A stretch of DNA of 8,869 bases from Bacillota bacterium (GCA_029266295.1 JAQSXD010000134.1:1-8869); one strand, 5' to 3'; shown: positions 1-6,017, numbered from the stretch's first letter. Notes: generated by a model from the letters alone, not told the origin. Translations and numbers: made by a program.

Positions 1-1176
1 ATGAAATAAATTCCGAATCATATCCAAACCCGCTACGAAGGTTCCGATAGATGCACCGATATTTGCCATCATTACGACCATAAGGATTTTCAAAAATCTG
101 TTTCTGAAAAAGCCTTTGAAGCTGAATATGTCTTGCGGAATGTTATTGACGTCTTTTACCGTGGGCTTCTTAATCCAGGCCTCCACGAGTCCGGTAAACC
201 AGCCGCAGGCCAGTACCGGATTGATGGTCGTAAAAGGTGCGGCTACAAAGGACGTCAAAATGCTCATGGGGTGGGCCAAAGACAATGCGGTGAAGCCAGC
301 CGCAAGGAGGCCTGTCCATAAAACCCAGGCCGACAGTTGTTGAAGGCCTGTCTGAAAACTAACCACAAAGGCATAGACGATCAGCACCAAGATTGCCCCC
401 GGGATAATCCAGCCCGCTACTTTCGAGAGTTTGCTCTTGGGAGGTGCTGTGGAAATACTGCTGATGTCCCGTTCGATGTCAATCTCCTTGGTTACTCCCG
501 GAACATGGGCTCCGCCAAGAACGGCAACCACCTTGCTCCCCGGCGCTGTTTTAATTTTCGAAGCAAGGTACTGATCTCTTTCATTGATCAGCACTTCACC
601 GATGCTCGGGAATTCTTTATGCATTCCCGAAATGGCCGTCTCCAGGATATCACTCTCAAGAAGCTCGTGGAGCTCTTCTTCCGAAATCTCGGTATCCTCA
701 TCAAAGGAAAACAATAGGCTGGTAAGCAGTTTTGACTTTTCCCAAAAGCTCAGCTTCCTCCAGATGCGCAGGAAGGTTGTCTGGATATCACGATCCGCCA
801 AGACCAGCTTAGCTCCCACTTCCTCGGCGCTTTTTATGCCTTGGATCATCTCGCCGCCGACGTTGGTCCCCAGCTGCTTCGCAAGCTTTTTTTGGTAGGA
901 ACTCAATGCAAGGTTTACAAGCAGGAAACCGACTCGGTTTGATTTAATTACCTTGACGATATCGGTATTCTCCCACGCTTTAGGGTCCTGAAGATTTTTA
1001 TATCTACCCTCATCCAGCTCAATGCAGACACTGTCTGGCTTTTCTTCAGAAATCACTTTCTTGACCAGTTCTGCACTTTGCTGAGATACGTGGGCTGTGG
1101 CGATCAGGATAATTTCTTTCCCTTGATAATTGAGTCTAGTGATATGGCTGCTGTCATCAATATTGTTATTGTTCAT
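1..1176 (-). CDS. TraB/PrgY-family membrane protein (C-terminus cut by window edge)
   Basis: The frame is open from the ATG at 1176 to the left edge: 392 codons with no stop, so the C-terminus is missing. The start has a good site (AAAGGAG, 1184-1190). Family motifs are visible: a metal-type GxxH-like segment ATAHVSQQS (residues 26-34), CIELDEGR (51-58), NERDQYLA (198-205) and GGAHVPGV (221-228). These are the conserved histidine, glutamate and arginine motifs of the TraB/PrgY/GumN/Tiki superfamily. About four hydrophobic segments follow (roughly 255-273, 282-300, 306-330 and 362-384), so an N-terminal cytosolic or catalytic-like domain is tethered by a C-terminal membrane bundle. In Enterococcus, PrgY/TraB lowers sex-pheromone activity; the role of chromosomal clostridial and archaeal homologues is unknown, and a metalloprotease-like activity is only proposed. 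A weak stem CGGGC/GCCCG (1199-1224) lies in its leader. It sits 128 bases downstream of the QueG-like gene on the same strand with no clear terminator between, so cotranscription is possible. Family assignment is firm; function is not. Confidence 0.9.
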   Translation of the reverse strand, partial: MNNNNIDDSSHITRLNYQGKEIILIATAHVSQQSAELVKKVISEEKPDSVCIELDEGRYKNLQDPKAWENTDIVKVIKSNRVGFLLVNLALSSYQKKLAKQLGTNVGGEMIQGIKSAEEVGAKLVLADRDIQTTFLRIWRKLSFWEKSKLLTSLLFSFDEDTEISEEELHELLESDILETAISGMHKEFPSIGEVLINERDQYLASKIKTAPGSKVVAVLGGAHVPGVTKEIDIERDISSISTAPPKSKLSKVAGWIIPGAILVLIVYAFVVSFQTGLQQLSAWVLWTGLLAAGFTALSLAHPMSILTSFVAAPFTTINPVLACGWFTGLVEAWIKKPTVKDVNNIPQDIFSFKGFFRNRFLKILMVVMMANIGASIGTFVAGLDMIRNLFH

Positions 1177-1304
1177 AAGGCGCTCCTTTTATGTTTAACG
1201 GGCTTTTCCTCTAGTATATGCCCGATTTGGCTCTTTAGTAATATAGTAACACAGGGATACAGATATTTCCACAATGATAAATGACAGAGAAGCAAGAAAC
1301 GCTG

Positions 1305-2342
1305 TTATTTGTTCATATTAATTTTAGAGAATGCCCATTCCGCCATTTCTCTTACGTTGTCATTATCAGAGCTGCAGGCGGATTGAATCCAGGGCCCAAA
1401 TTCAGGCTGATACTCGTTTCCCATCGCTCTCAACGCATTTGCCTTCCATAGCCATGCGGTTTCCCTCCGAATAAACCAGAATCTTGGGGTCAGCATTTCC
1501 GCAACGGTTTCTGGCTCCATGGAAACAAGCTTCTCCAATGTGATTTTTTCTGCCAGCTCAGCAAGACCTGGGAATTCCTCTATCTCTTCCCATTTCCCGC
1601 GATTCATCGGACAAGCATCCTGACAAGCATCACAACCGTAAATCCATTTGCCCAGATTTTCTCTCTGAGTTTCATCGGGCAAAGACCTAAGTCCCCAGGT
1701 CAAGCGCGTAATACATCGGGACATATCGGTGCAGTATGGCTGTGACAACGCCGCAGTAGGGCATGCGTCGATGCATTGATGGCAGTGATCGGGGCATTCC
1801 GCTAGACTTGACGACCCGATTAGCTCCAGCGCTTGGTCAATCAGCCATGTTTCGATAATAACCCAGGAACCTCCCTGTTCGGAGTAAAAGAAGTTATTCT
1901 TTCTGATCACCCCCAGCCCTGCCTTGTAGGCAGCCCATCTTGCGGCGGTTATCCCATTGAGCTCCCTTGCGGCTTTTAGTCCAAGCTCCCCCAAATATTT
2001 CTCAAATTCATGGTGCTTTAAACATTCCTGTGCATATTCCTGAAGTTTGTAATCAAATAAATAGTACTTTCCAATCATTCCTTGCAAATGCTCTGGCACC
2101 TGATATTTTCCATACCTTGTCACGCAGACAACCACTGACTTTGCCCAATCGTATCCTTTCTCGGGAGCGGCATATTTATATGCATATTCCAGCATAGGCC
2201 CCGACAACGGCGTCTGCTCCAGACGTTCCTTCAATTTGTTTCCATAGTCGTGAACAGCCTCAATTTTAATAATCCCACAGTCCTCAAACCCCAGTTCCAA
2301 TGCCTTGTTTTTTATTGTCTGCGCCAGATTCCTATTGTTCAT
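1305..2342 (-). CDS. QueG-like epoxyqueuosine reductase homologue, double [4Fe-4S] protein
   Basis: 345 residues, start set by an ideal AAAGGAGG (2351-2358). The layout follows QueG: an N-terminal cobalamin-binding-type domain, a double ferredoxin segment, then a C-terminal HEAT-like helix pair (RRETAWLWKANALRAMGN, about 292-309). The cysteines are C183-x3-C187-x2-C190-x3-C194-P, C204, C210 and C237-x2-C240-x3-C244-P, enough for two [4Fe-4S] clusters. AGLGVIRKNNFFYSEQGGSW (141-160) matches the AGLGWIGKN...GSW signature. QueG reduces epoxyqueuosine to queuosine in tRNA using cobalamin and is related to reductive dehalogenases. Against a plain QueG call, the usual VDTAPVLER-type segment with the catalytic Asp just before AGLG reads NGITAARWAAYK here, and the first cluster has one extra residue (CPDHC rather than CGSC). 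It may be a paralogue acting on another substrate. There is no Tat signal, so it is cytosolic. No other queuosine gene is in view. Confidence 0.85.
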   Translation of the reverse strand: MNNRNLAQTIKNKALELGFEDCGIIKIEAVHDYGNKLKERLEQTPLSGPMLEYAYKYAAPEKGYDWAKSVVVCVTRYGKYQVPEHLQGMIGKYYLFDYKLQEYAQECLKHHEFEKYLGELGLKAARELNGITAARWAAYKAGLGVIRKNNFFYSEQGGSWVIIETWLIDQALELIGSSSLAECPDHCHQCIDACPTAALSQPYCTDMSRCITRLTWGLRSLPDETQRENLGKWIYGCDACQDACPMNRGKWEEIEEFPGLAELAEKITLEKLVSMEPETVAEMLTPRFWFIRRETAWLWKANALRAMGNEYQPEFGPWIQSACSSDNDNVREMAEWAFSKINMNK

Positions 2343-2511
2343 ATTCTGATCCTCCTTTTATTTCTTTCGATTTACTGCTGGCTCTTTTTTAGAATCTTTC
2401 CAAACTATCAATTAGACAAAGCCGGCGGGAAAAGGTTACAAACTTTTTATTGCAAGAATGAGCCGATACCGATAAGATGAATTTGGAAACAAAGAAGAAT
2501 CGGAATGAATC

Positions 2512-2518
2512 AAGGAGG
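2512..2518 (+). promoter_or_regulatory. Ribosome binding site deciding the sigma factor start
   Basis: AAGGAGG lies 6 bases before the ATG at 2525. The upstream in-frame ATG at 2477 has no Shine-Dalgarno sequence (GCCGATACCGATAAG precedes it), and the 16 residues it would add are outside the sigma-2 domain. The start at 2525 is therefore preferred. Confidence 0.85.
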
Positions 2519-2524
2519 ATACGG

Positions 2525-3322
2525 ATGACTGCTGCGGAAATAGAAGCGTTCGACGCACTGTATAAGGAAAATCTTAATAAGGTCTATCATTTCGCTCTAG
2601 CATTGACAGGAAATGCGGCGGATGCAGAAGAAATAACGCAGGAGGCCTTCTTCAAAGCCCTTCAGGGCTTTCCCTCATTTCGCCACGAATCCTCCTTTTT
2701 CACATGGATCTATCGAATTACGCTGAATGTAGCCTCCAGTTACCTGAAGGAGCGAAGCAAAATGCCAGTCCTTGCACTTACAGAGGACTACGGCTATAAG
2801 ATGGAGGATATCTATGATGAGCATCCGTGCAGCAATCCGGAGCGCCTCTATCTGGCAAAAGAAGCAAAGTATAAATGTCTTCACTGCCTTACAGAATGCT
2901 TGTCAGGGGAGCAGCGCCAGATTTTTTGCCTGAACATCACGCTTGGTCTTCCGCAGAAACAGGTCGCGGAAATATTAGGTTGTTCCCTCAGCAAGGTTAA
3001 AACCACAATTCACCGAGCGAAACAGCAATGGTTTGGCTACATGGAAAATAGATGCAGCTTAATTAAGAAAAGTAATCCTTGCCGCTGCGAGCAATGGGTT
3101 CGTTTCGGCCTGCAGCAAGGATGGATTGTCCGCGAGGAAAGAGATACGAAAAGGCCGGAACCTCATCATCCGGAAGAAGAATACCAAGTGATCACTGAAA
3201 TCAGAAAGCTAAAGGGGCTGCGTCTGCTCTATAAATCTCTCTATCCACAAAATCCCGATGATGCCTTCTCTGAAAGGATTCGCGAGGGCATCCGCAGGAA
3301 GGAATGGTCAATCATTTCCTAG
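2525..3322 (+). CDS. ECF (sigma-70 group 4) RNA polymerase sigma factor with cysteine-bearing C-terminal extension
   Basis: 265 residues from the ATG at 2525. Sigma-2 occupies about 9-76: FDALYKENLNKVYHFALALT, then DAEEITQEAFFKAL and the -10 recognition helix SSFFTWIYRITLNVASSYL. Sigma-4 spans about 115-170, with LPQKQVAEILGCSLSKVKTTIHRAK as the -35 helix-turn-helix. No sigma-3 domain lies between them, as expected for ECF factors. An unusual tail of about 90 residues follows, starting with NRCSLIKKSNPCRC (175-188) and ending in a charged helical segment. Nine cysteines are present, including CLHCLTEC (118-125) and a CxC (186-188), which suggests metal or thiol sensing by comparison with CorE-type ECF factors carrying C-terminal cysteine domains. 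No anti-sigma gene is adjacent; a 32-residue membrane peptide follows. It is transcribed divergently from the QueG-like gene across 182 bases. I found no convincing promoter of its own. Confidence 0.92.
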   Translation: MTAAEIEAFDALYKENLNKVYHFALALTGNAADAEEITQEAFFKALQGFPSFRHESSFFTWIYRITLNVASSYLKERSKMPVLALTEDYGYKMEDIYDEHPCSNPERLYLAKEAKYKCLHCLTECLSGEQRQIFCLNITLGLPQKQVAEILGCSLSKVKTTIHRAKQQWFGYMENRCSLIKKSNPCRCEQWVRFGLQQGWIVREERDTKRPEPHHPEEEYQVITEIRKLKGLRLLYKSLYPQNPDDAFSERIREGIRRKEWSIIS

Positions 3323-3333
3323 TGTCAGATAAA

Positions 3334-3345
3334 TTTCTCGAGAAA
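3334..3345. repeat. 12-base perfect palindrome after the sigma gene
   Basis: TTTCTCGAGAAA is a perfect inverted repeat 11 bases after the sigma stop codon. It could be an operator half-pair or a weak hairpin. There is no T-run directly behind it, so it is a poor terminator. Its role is unknown. Confidence 0.4.
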
Positions 3346-3372
3346 ATTAATAATTTTTTAATACTCTCTTTA

Positions 3373-3378
3373 TATAAT
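3373..3378 (+). promoter_or_regulatory. Possible -10 box for the 32-residue peptide gene
   Basis: TATAAT lies 44 bases before the small gene. No good -35 stands 16-18 bases upstream (the position reads roughly ATAATT), so it would need an activator or an alternative sigma factor. The flanking DNA shows 11-base periodic TTNANA hexamers (from 3347), reported separately. Low confidence. Confidence 0.3.
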
Positions 3379-3422
3379 CTTCACATTTGGGTTATAAACT
3401 AAATACAAGGGGGTGTTTTAAT

Positions 3423-3521
3423 ATGATAAAAAGAATCGATATGGAAGGGGTTTTTTCCGTATGTATTGTAATCGTGATCGCTTTTCTGTTTACCATGAAA
3501 GCTTTTTACAATCTTAGCTAA
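3423..3521 (+). CDS. 32-residue single-span membrane peptide, unknown function
   Basis: ATG to TAA gives 32 residues: a short basic and acidic head (MIKRIDMEG), a hydrophobic span at about residues 10-24 (VFSVCIVIVIAFLFT), and a short MKAFYNLS tail. A Shine-Dalgarno AAGGGGG (3407-3413) lies 9 bases ahead of the ATG and a hairpin terminator follows 26 bases after the stop, which together support a real gene. The basic MIKR start suggests an N-in orientation. It is the only gene between the ECF sigma factor and its terminator, 100 bases after the sigma stop. It might be a small membrane partner of that sigma factor or a target, but nothing in the peptide shows this. I do not recognise the family. 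Confidence 0.65.
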   Translation: MIKRIDMEGVFSVCIVIVIAFLFTMKAFYNLS

Positions 3522-3547
3522 CGAAAAATGAAACGCTAGCAATTGGG

Positions 3548-3572
3548 AACGTCCATTTTATGGGCGTTTTTT
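3548..3572 (+). terminator. Rho-independent terminator after the sigma/small-peptide unit
   Basis: Stem AACGTCCA (3548-3555) pairs with TGGGCGTT (3561-3568) across loop TTTTA with one G-U pair, followed by T to 3572. It closes the plus-strand unit and abuts the stop codon of the convergent minus-strand gene at 3571. Confidence 0.85.
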
Positions 3573-4200
3573 ATTGATCTTTCTCATCACGCCGTTTCTT
3601 TATCGTTCCCATAGCCATATAAGTACCAATGCGCATGGCTTGGTCTTCAATCTGTTCAAATAGTTCGGTTTCCAAGTCATAGTTGCCAGTTGCGATCGCC
3701 TTGATTTCATTATTTTTCAACTCGATATAGCCATACATTAATTTTTTGATTTCATCCTGCACATAATATGGATTGATCCTCGCAAGAAACTCAGCCAAGC
3801 GATCAGCAACTTGGTATAATAGATTTTTATTGATTTCAATTGACAGCGAATCTTTGTTTTTATAGCTGTTTGTCAGCTGCCAGTTATCAGCAATCAAGTT
3901 TGTTATGATATTCAGAAATTCCTGAGAATCTTGTTCACCATAGTATTTTTTGAATTCCTCGTAAAATTCAGAGGGCAATTTCAGAAACAGTTCTTTTCCA
4001 ATGGAGCTTTGCTCCGGTGAATTTCCAATCAGCGCCTGGATCAGACTTCTGGTCCAATAGACAATTTTCATCCATAAGGTGATAAAGTTGATTAGAATCT
4101 GCACCTCTTCATAGGTATACTGATCTATTTCCTGCATTGCAATCACGGTGCATTGTTTATTTTGCAATGCTACCCCTTTCAGCTCACGATATTCATCCAT
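3571..4200 (-). CDS. Conserved all-helical protein of unknown function
   Basis: 209 residues with no signal peptide and no clear membrane span; nearly all helix by composition. Recognisable segments are LWMKIVYWTRSLIQALIGN (42-60), INPYYVQDEIKKLMYGYIEL (142-161) and LETELFEQIEDQAMRI (176-191). The pattern (HVYWTR..., then INPFY...LMYEHL..., then DYDAEIKAFD) is one I associate with clostridial and bacillar proteins often labelled hypothetical, or mislabelled acetylglutamate kinase; nothing here resembles a kinase. Its ATG overlaps the end of the holin-like gene by 8 bases (ATGGATGA), which predicts translational coupling and a functional link with that membrane protein. The own ribosome site is weak, which fits coupling. 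Met22 is an alternative start, but the overlap favours 4200. Confidence 0.8.
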   Translation of the reverse strand: MDEYRELKGVALQNKQCTVIAMQEIDQYTYEEVQILINFITLWMKIVYWTRSLIQALIGNSPEQSSIGKELFLKLPSEFYEEFKKYYGEQDSQEFLNIITNLIADNWQLTNSYKNKDSLSIEINKNLLYQVADRLAEFLARINPYYVQDEIKKLMYGYIELKNNEIKAIATGNYDLETELFEQIEDQAMRIGTYMAMGTIKKRRDEKDQ

Positions 4201-4483
4201 TTCGTTTCATCGCCTGCTTGATCAGTTCGTTGCCAAAGACCGTTACCGCAGCAATCAGCACGGATTGGATGATTACGGCTACAAGTACCTGCGGAGAGAA
4301 CCCTTCCCCCATGTAAATACTCACATAAGCAAGCGTAATCAGAAAGCTGATTCCAAGAAGTATGTAAGGAATGGTCCATGTGTTTTTGAATCCATCGTTG
4401 AGCTTCAGAAACAACCCCACACAGTACAAAAACACAATGATAATAAAGAGCTCCGGCCGAATAAATTCTAGTATGCTTTCCAT
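4193..4483 (-). CDS. Holin-like small membrane protein (Hol44 / holin superfamily V type)
   Basis: 96 residues with three hydrophobic spans (about 11-26, 38-58 and 65-83) and a basic C-terminus (KQAMKRNG). The start has a strong GGAGGAGG (4491-4498) 7 bases ahead. The opening FIRPELFIIIVFLYCVGLFL, the middle IPYILLGISFLITLAYV and the closing QSVLIAAVTVFGNELIKQ follow the Hol44 phage holin pattern (PELLILIPVLY..IGMMLK...QGILIAG..VY.NQLIKQ). Phage holins form membrane holes that release endolysin. No endolysin or other phage gene is present, so a non-lytic role, or a domesticated remnant, is likely. It is the first gene of a two-gene unit with the helical protein at 3571-4200. Confidence 0.8.
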   Translation of the reverse strand: MESILEFIRPELFIIIVFLYCVGLFLKLNDGFKNTWTIPYILLGISFLITLAYVSIYMGEGFSPQVLVAVIIQSVLIAAVTVFGNELIKQAMKRNG

Positions 4484-4741
4484 GCGAATCCCTCCTCCAA
4501 GATTGATATCGACCTCCTGTTTTATATCGCCTCTTGTAATTCTATGCAGGGACTCCTAGACTTATCCAGTAATTTCTCCGATATCCCCATCCTGGCCTGG
4601 TCACGTCTGCCCCATGTTCATATTCCTGTCGATGTACTGTTTTGCACCAGGCTCAATTGGGGCAGGCGTTTTCACATTTGGCCTTACTGTAAGTTCTGTT
4701 GCTATCTTTCATAGCCTTCAGATCCTCGCAAATATTTTCCC
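4484..4741. other. Intergenic stretch with coding-like fragments on the minus strand
   Basis: Between the holin-like gene and the cupin. No long frame survives, but short minus-strand pieces read like protein in different frames: KTPAPIEPGAKQYIDRNM (about 4673-4620), MGISEKLLDKSRSPCIELQ (about 4592-4536), and ESLHRITRGDIKQEVDINLG (about 4555-4497), the last in frame with the holin ATG. This suggests either very small genes or a decayed reading frame. I see no terminator for the cupin gene here. Confidence 0.35.
4601..4675 (-). CDS. Possible 24-residue micro-ORF
   Basis: GTG start, preceded by TAAGG 6-7 bases upstream, to TGA. The peptide begins MKTPAPIEPGAKQYIDRN and has a normal, protein-like composition, unlike most chance frames. 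It lies 66 bases downstream of the cupin stop on the same strand. It may equally be the tail of a decayed gene. Weak support. Confidence 0.25.
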   Translation of the reverse strand: MKTPAPIEPGAKQYIDRNMNMGQT

Positions 4742-5215
4742 TTAATCGTGGTGTTCTTCTTCCATTGCATCTTCCTTGGTTCTTTGAATCGTTCCAATGG
4801 GGTGCGCAGGCGGTGCATAAATAGAGTACAGTTTTAAATGCTTATCTCCTATATTAATCAGATTGTGCCATGTTCCTGCCGGTATAATAATTGCAAAATC
4901 GTCGTCAACCTCTTCCTGATAATTTAATTTGTCCTTGTGATATCCCATTTTTATCAACCCGGTTCCCTCTTCAATTCGTAAAAATTGATCCAGATTCTGA
5001 TGAATTTCCTGGCCAATATCTTCACCAGGCGCAATACTCATCAAGGTTAACTGTAAATAATCTCCTGTCCACAATGCAGTGCGAAAGCAATCATTTTGCT
5101 TTGTCAGTTGATCTATGTCGAAGGCAATAGGCTTCGGACCATAGTCCATTGGATCCATCGGACAATTTTTCTTAAACTTTTTCTGACTGTATGTAGTACT
5201 TACACGCTTATGCAT
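4742..5215 (-). CDS. Single-domain cupin protein
   Basis: 157 residues. Cupin motif 1 is present in altered form: PGEDIGQEIHQNLDQFLRIE (63-82) has E70-x-H72 and D76 in place of the usual H-x-H...E, then GTG. Motif 2 is complete: PAGTWHNLIN (112-121) gives P-x-G-x2-H-x3-N. The expected metal ligands would be H72, H117 and acidic neighbours. The ending YAPPAHPIGTIQRTKEDAME (133-152) is typical of a conserved bacterial cupin subfamily, sometimes labelled mannose-6-phosphate isomerase-like by domain alone; substrate and reaction are unknown. Start at 5215 with AAAGGA (5225-5230) 9 bases away. A mediocre promoter, TTGTTC-N17-TATAAC, can be read on the minus strand at 5319-5291. It stands alone between the tRNA terminator and the small-ORF region. 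Confidence 0.85.
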   Translation of the reverse strand: MHKRVSTTYSQKKFKKNCPMDPMDYGPKPIAFDIDQLTKQNDCFRTALWTGDYLQLTLMSIAPGEDIGQEIHQNLDQFLRIEEGTGLIKMGYHKDKLNYQEEVDDDFAIIIPAGTWHNLINIGDKHLKLYSIYAPPAHPIGTIQRTKEDAMEEEHHD

Positions 5216-5329
5216 TCACATCATTCCTTTCGTTATATGTATCCATTTATCATATTCTTTACAGGATCACTTTGTGCTAGAGTCGATGTTGTTATAGCAA
5301 TCAAAAACACATAGAACAAAACTTGAATT

Positions 5330-5361
5330 AAAAAAAGAAACTACTAAAAAATAGCAGTCTC
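5330..5361 (-). terminator. Rho-independent terminator behind the tRNA
   Basis: On the minus strand, GAGACTGCTA pairs with TAGTAGTTTC (10 pairs, two of them G-U) across a five-T loop and runs into a stretch of seven T. On the plus strand the arms are 5337-5346 and 5352-5361. It starts 5 bases after the tRNA CCA end. Confidence 0.88.
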
Positions 5362-5366
5362 TTTTA

Positions 5367-5441
5367 TGGCTGGAAAAGTGGGACTCGAACCCACAACCTC
5401 CCGGTTAACAGCCGATTGCTCTACCATTGAGCTATAATCCA
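5367..5441 (-). tRNA. tRNA-Asn (GUU anticodon), with weakened stems
   Basis: 75 nt including an encoded CCA. The parts in order are: acceptor TGGATTA, D arm GCTC-AATGGTA-GAGC, anticodon loop CTGTTAA (anticodon GTT, plus-strand 5407-5409), variable AGGTT, T arm GTGGG-TTCGAGT-CCCAC, acceptor TTTTCCA, discriminator G, CCA. Invariant loop bases (U33, GG in the D loop, TTCGAGT) and the Asn discriminator G73 are intact. The helices are not: acceptor pairs 5 and 6 are U-U mismatches, 27-43 is A-G and 28-42 is a U-G wobble. It may be a divergent second tRNA-Asn or a decaying copy. It lies 17 bases after the stop of a small gene on the same strand and has its own terminator. Confidence 0.88.
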
Positions 5442-5458
5442 AGATCATTATAGAATTA

Positions 5459-5641
5459 TCATTTGAGATTATACCGATGTGGTTTATTCCAGCTTTCCAG
5501 TTGTTTAAGATTTATTATTTGCTGATCGAATAGCCATCCTAGATACTTTGTCCACTCACTGGAAATTGAAGTTACATCCTCTTCCTCAATGTTCGGCAAG
5601 TATTCTTGATTAAAAAATAATTCCGCTTCCTTTTTTCTCAT
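5459..5641 (-). CDS. Small soluble protein of unknown function (60 residues)
   Basis: The frame begins with GTG at 5665, but AAAGGA lies 6 bases ahead of the ATG at 5641, so the 60-residue form (MRKKEAELFFNQEYLP...) is preferred. The peptide is rich in acidic and aromatic residues (NIEEEDVTSISSEWTKYLGW), with no membrane span and no cysteines. It ends 17 bases before the tRNA-Asn on the same strand, so one transcript could carry both. I do not recognise a family. Confidence 0.55.
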   Translation of the reverse strand: MRKKEAELFFNQEYLPNIEEEDVTSISSEWTKYLGWLFDQQIINLKQLESWNKPHRYNLK

Positions 5642-5951
5642 CATAAATCCTTTCAGGTTCGTCACACCACTCAGTGCAATTCAGCTTCTCATAACATTTT
5701 CCCCCATTTGCATATTATTATTCAATCCTGTTTCCGTTATAAGCTGTGGTGCATAGAATTGTTATGATTATCTGGTTCATTAACTGCGGCGGCAGGAATC
5801 GTTTCTTCTGCAGCAGCGATAAAAATTCAGACCAATGAATAGAACGTGTCCTGAACGCACATAATAAGGTCGTTTCGTGAGATTAGAAGATCAATCATGT
5901 GCGATTCAAAATCGAACGCTTAATCATAAGGGGAAAGGAGTATGTTTTATC
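5642..5951. other. Intergenic region without a supported gene
   Basis: 310 bases between the small minus-strand gene and the Lys-rich micro-ORF. The plus strand contains a protein-like fragment (LTAAAGIVSSAAAIKIQTNE, about 5780-5839) with no start codon and a stop just upstream, and a 24-codon frame starting ATG at 5766 with no ribosome site. Both look like chance or debris. I see no strong promoter, terminator or repeat. The right end holds the ribosome site for the next micro-ORF. Confidence 0.4.
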
Positions 5952-6017
5952 ATGGATAAGAATAATAAGAAAAAAAAGAACGAATCCAAAAACAAAGCGA
6001 AAAATAATACGAAATGA
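5952..6017 (+). CDS. 21-residue Lys/Asn-rich micro-ORF
   Basis: The peptide is about half lysine with many asparagines (MDKNNKKKKNESKNKAKNNT, then K). A strong GGGGAAAGGAG (5931-5941) precedes it, though the spacing to this ATG is long (about 11 bases); the nearer ATG at 5942 gives only five codons (MFYHG). The composition recalls very small basic spore or nucleic-acid-binding peptides, but there is no SASP signature and no clear sporulation promoter. It could also be a leader peptide pair. Moderate to weak support. Confidence 0.4.
   Translation: MDKNNKKKKNESKNKAKNNTK

Noticed and set aside
337..717. Plus-strand open frame of 126 codons
   Set aside because: It is antisense to the TraB-family gene, whose motifs are clear; there is no ribosome site or family signature.
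2434..2460. Possible Pho-type site (GTTACA then TTTATT) between the divergent genes
   Set aside because: Only one hexamer fits; the next copies at 11 bases do not match, and no -10 stands at the right distance.
2477..2524. Sixteen extra N-terminal residues for the sigma factor from the ATG at 2477
   Set aside because: No ribosome site precedes 2477, while AAGGAGG lies inside this stretch at the right distance for 2525.
4148..4471. Plus-strand frame of 107 codons across the holin-like gene
   Set aside because: Antisense to two overlapping genes with good coding evidence; no ribosome site.
5766..5840. Short plus-strand frames (MIIWFINCGG... and LTAAAGIVSSAAA...)
   Set aside because: One lacks a ribosome site and the other has no start codon; no neighbour or signature supports either.
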